From positions 1-7,281 of the forward strand of contig DASWAT010000170.1 of assembly GCA_036390995.1 (NCBI GenBank): a stretch of DNA of 7,281 nt, in the 5' to 3' direction. Within the stretch, counting starts at the first letter, position 1, and each line of letters begins with the position of its first letter. This DNA comes from DASQQQ01 sp036390995. GTDB taxonomy: Bacteria; Actinomycetota; UBA4738; HRBIN12. Shown here piece by piece: positions 6,102 through 7,281 of this stretch. The translations under genes were made by a program, and so were the position numbers. The notes under the pieces are model-generated. The model was not told the DNA's origin. It did not search any database and saw only the letters and a program-made list of their open reading frames with translations.

Positions 6102-6281
6102 GGCGCGGAATCGAGGTTCGCAGTGGCTCCAGGAGCGCCGTGAGGGCTGCTCAACCCGAGCGCGGAACTCCCGTACTCGTGATCCGGGACGGCGTGCGCC
6201 CGGCGGTCGTGGGTGAGGAGGACGGCGCTCGACGTCTGCTTGGCTCCCGAGCCGCTCGTTTCGTGATAGGCATACCGCGCG

Positions 6282-7281
6282 GTGGCAAGCCTCGACACCA
6301 GCAGCGGCGGGGCCTCTGACTCTTCATGGGTCCTGAAGCCGGAGAAGGAACGCCGATTCCGGATCGGTCGCACCAGGCAGAAGGGTTCTGACGGGTCGCG
6401 CTCGAACCTTCCGCGGTACGCGCCGCTCCTGATCGTTCTCGTTCCGGTGCTCTTCAACGCCTGGACGCTGCGCGCCGAGCTCCTTCGGGTCGAGTACCTC
6501 AACGACAGCGCTATCCACTCCTCCATGGTTCGGTGGGCGGCGGCGCGGATCCAGGAGGGGCACCTACCCTTCGACGGGTGGTACCCGTACCTCAGCTTGG
6601 GGTCCTCGCGCTTCCACCACTACCAGAGCCTGCCGCACATCTTGACCGGCGCCCTCACCGTGCTCTTCGGTCCTCGGGTCTTCGCCTGGTCGCTCTACCT
6701 CTTACTGGTGTTGTGGCCACTGGCCGTGTACCTGGGAGGTCGGCTTTTGGGCTGGAGCGTGTGGGCGTCCGCCGCGGCGGCCGTGATCTCACCGCTCCTG
6801 CGAAGCGTCCCCGGCCTTGGCTACGAATACGGCAGTTACACGTGGCAGGGATCTGGAACGTGGGCGCAGCTCTGGGGCATGTGGGCCCTCCCGATCTGTT
6901 GGGGTCTGACGTGGAGGGCGATCTCCCGCGGCACGGGCTACGCACTCGCTGCGATCGCCTTGGCCCTCACCCTGGCCCTCCACCTGCTCACCGGGTACCT
7001 TGCCCTGCTGAGCCTCGGGGTGTGGATCTTGGTCAAACCCCCGGAGTTCCTTCGAAGGGTCGGTCGAGGCGTCCTTGTCGGGGTGGGAGGGCTCCTGGCG
7101 GCGGCGTGGATGTTGGTGCCGCTCATCGCGGACGCTCGCTGGACCGCGCAGGACGAGTTCTCGCGGGGGACCTTCTACTACGACTCGTTCGGAGCTCGTC
7201 GCGTGCTCGCGTGGCTCTTCACGGGCGGCATCTTCGATGCCAACCGGCTCCCCGTGATCAGCCTCCTGGTCGCGGTCGGGA
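6282..7281 (+). CDS. Polytopic membrane protein, GT-C glycosyltransferase-like (PTPS-related membrane family), 3'-truncated
   Basis: An open frame of at least 333 codons runs off the window with no stop; the upstream in-frame stop is at 6267-6269. The first 45 residues from GTG 6282 are polar and basic, then a transmembrane helix (about 46-64) leads into a loop with EYLNDSAIHSSMVRW (E71, D75, H79), followed by W100-P102, LGSSRFHHYQSLPH (106-119) and many hydrophobic helices. The acidic first loop, the WYP...G...F..Y pattern and the later YGSYTWQGSGTWAQLWGMW segment (183-201) are typical of very large membrane proteins related to GT-C glycosyltransferases, often labelled 6-pyruvoyl-tetrahydropterin-synthase-related. 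Such enzymes transfer sugars from lipid-linked donors on the outer face of the membrane; the substrate here is unknown. The start is uncertain: GTG 6282 has only a weak ribosome-binding site, and no ATG in this frame precedes the one at 6525. The 180 bases between the terminator and this start show no clear gene. Confidence 0.8.
   Translation, partial: MASLDTSSGGASDSSWVLKPEKERRFRIGRTRQKGSDGSRSNLPRYAPLLIVLVPVLFNAWTLRAELLRVEYLNDSAIHSSMVRWAAARIQEGHLPFDGWYPYLSLGSSRFHHYQSLPHILTGALTVLFGPRVFAWSLYLLLVLWPLAVYLGGRLLGWSVWASAAAAVISPLLRSVPGLGYEYGSYTWQGSGTWAQLWGMWALPICWGLTWRAISRGTGYALAAIALALTLALHLLTGYLALLSLGVWILVKPPEFLRRVGRGVLVGVGGLLAAAWMLVPLIADARWTAQDEFSRGTFYYDSFGARRVLAWLFTGGIFDANRLPVISLLVAVG

Noticed and set aside
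6140..6319. A 60-codon frame starting at GTG 6140 between the terminator and the membrane-protein gene
   Set aside because: There is no convincing ribosome-binding site. Its composition is Arg/Gly-rich with no recognisable pattern, and it overlaps the 5' part of the better-supported membrane-protein frame.

Overview
The window is about 7.3 kb of high-GC DNA (roughly 70% or more in most genes, judged by eye). Its start-codon habits (GTG and TTG), its purine-rich ribosome-binding sites and the protein types (actinobacterial-looking L1, a NarL-type regulator, a secreted Ig/PxKF-type protein) suggest an actinomycetote, possibly an uncultured lineage. That assignment is an inference from protein style, not from a search.

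Left part (1-909): the 3' end of rplA, encoding ribosomal protein L1, meets a convergent 84-codon gene for a small one-helix membrane protein with a coiled-coil tail. Only 4 bp separate the two stop codons. No rplJ follows rplA directly.

Middle (1012-3919): a signalling cassette on the + strand. A multi-pass membrane histidine kinase overlaps by 4 bp a NarL/FixJ-type response regulator with a LuxR-type DNA-binding domain. After a gap that holds a perfect 8-bp hairpin comes a second, receiver-only protein that ends where the DNA-binding domain would begin. The likely working model is one kinase feeding two receivers: one controls transcription, and the other acts as a phosphate sink, modulator or partner.

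Right part (3920-7281): a leader of about 230 bases with several possible hairpins precedes a secreted protein of about 620 residues. That protein has a signal peptide, serial Ig-like beta-sandwich modules and a C-terminal PxKF-type module. Its transcription unit ends at a textbook rho-independent terminator. A large polytopic membrane protein resembling GT-C glycosyltransferases (PTPS-related membrane family) then starts and runs off the end.

The cassette and the two envelope genes share a strand and neighbourhood, so the two-component system could control surface functions, but nothing in the sequence proves this. I found no tRNA, CRISPR array, insertion sequence or integrase. The most distinctive points are the receiver-only protein with an altered switch residue, the atypical H-box of the kinase, the regular cysteine pairing of the secreted protein, and its unexplained leader.
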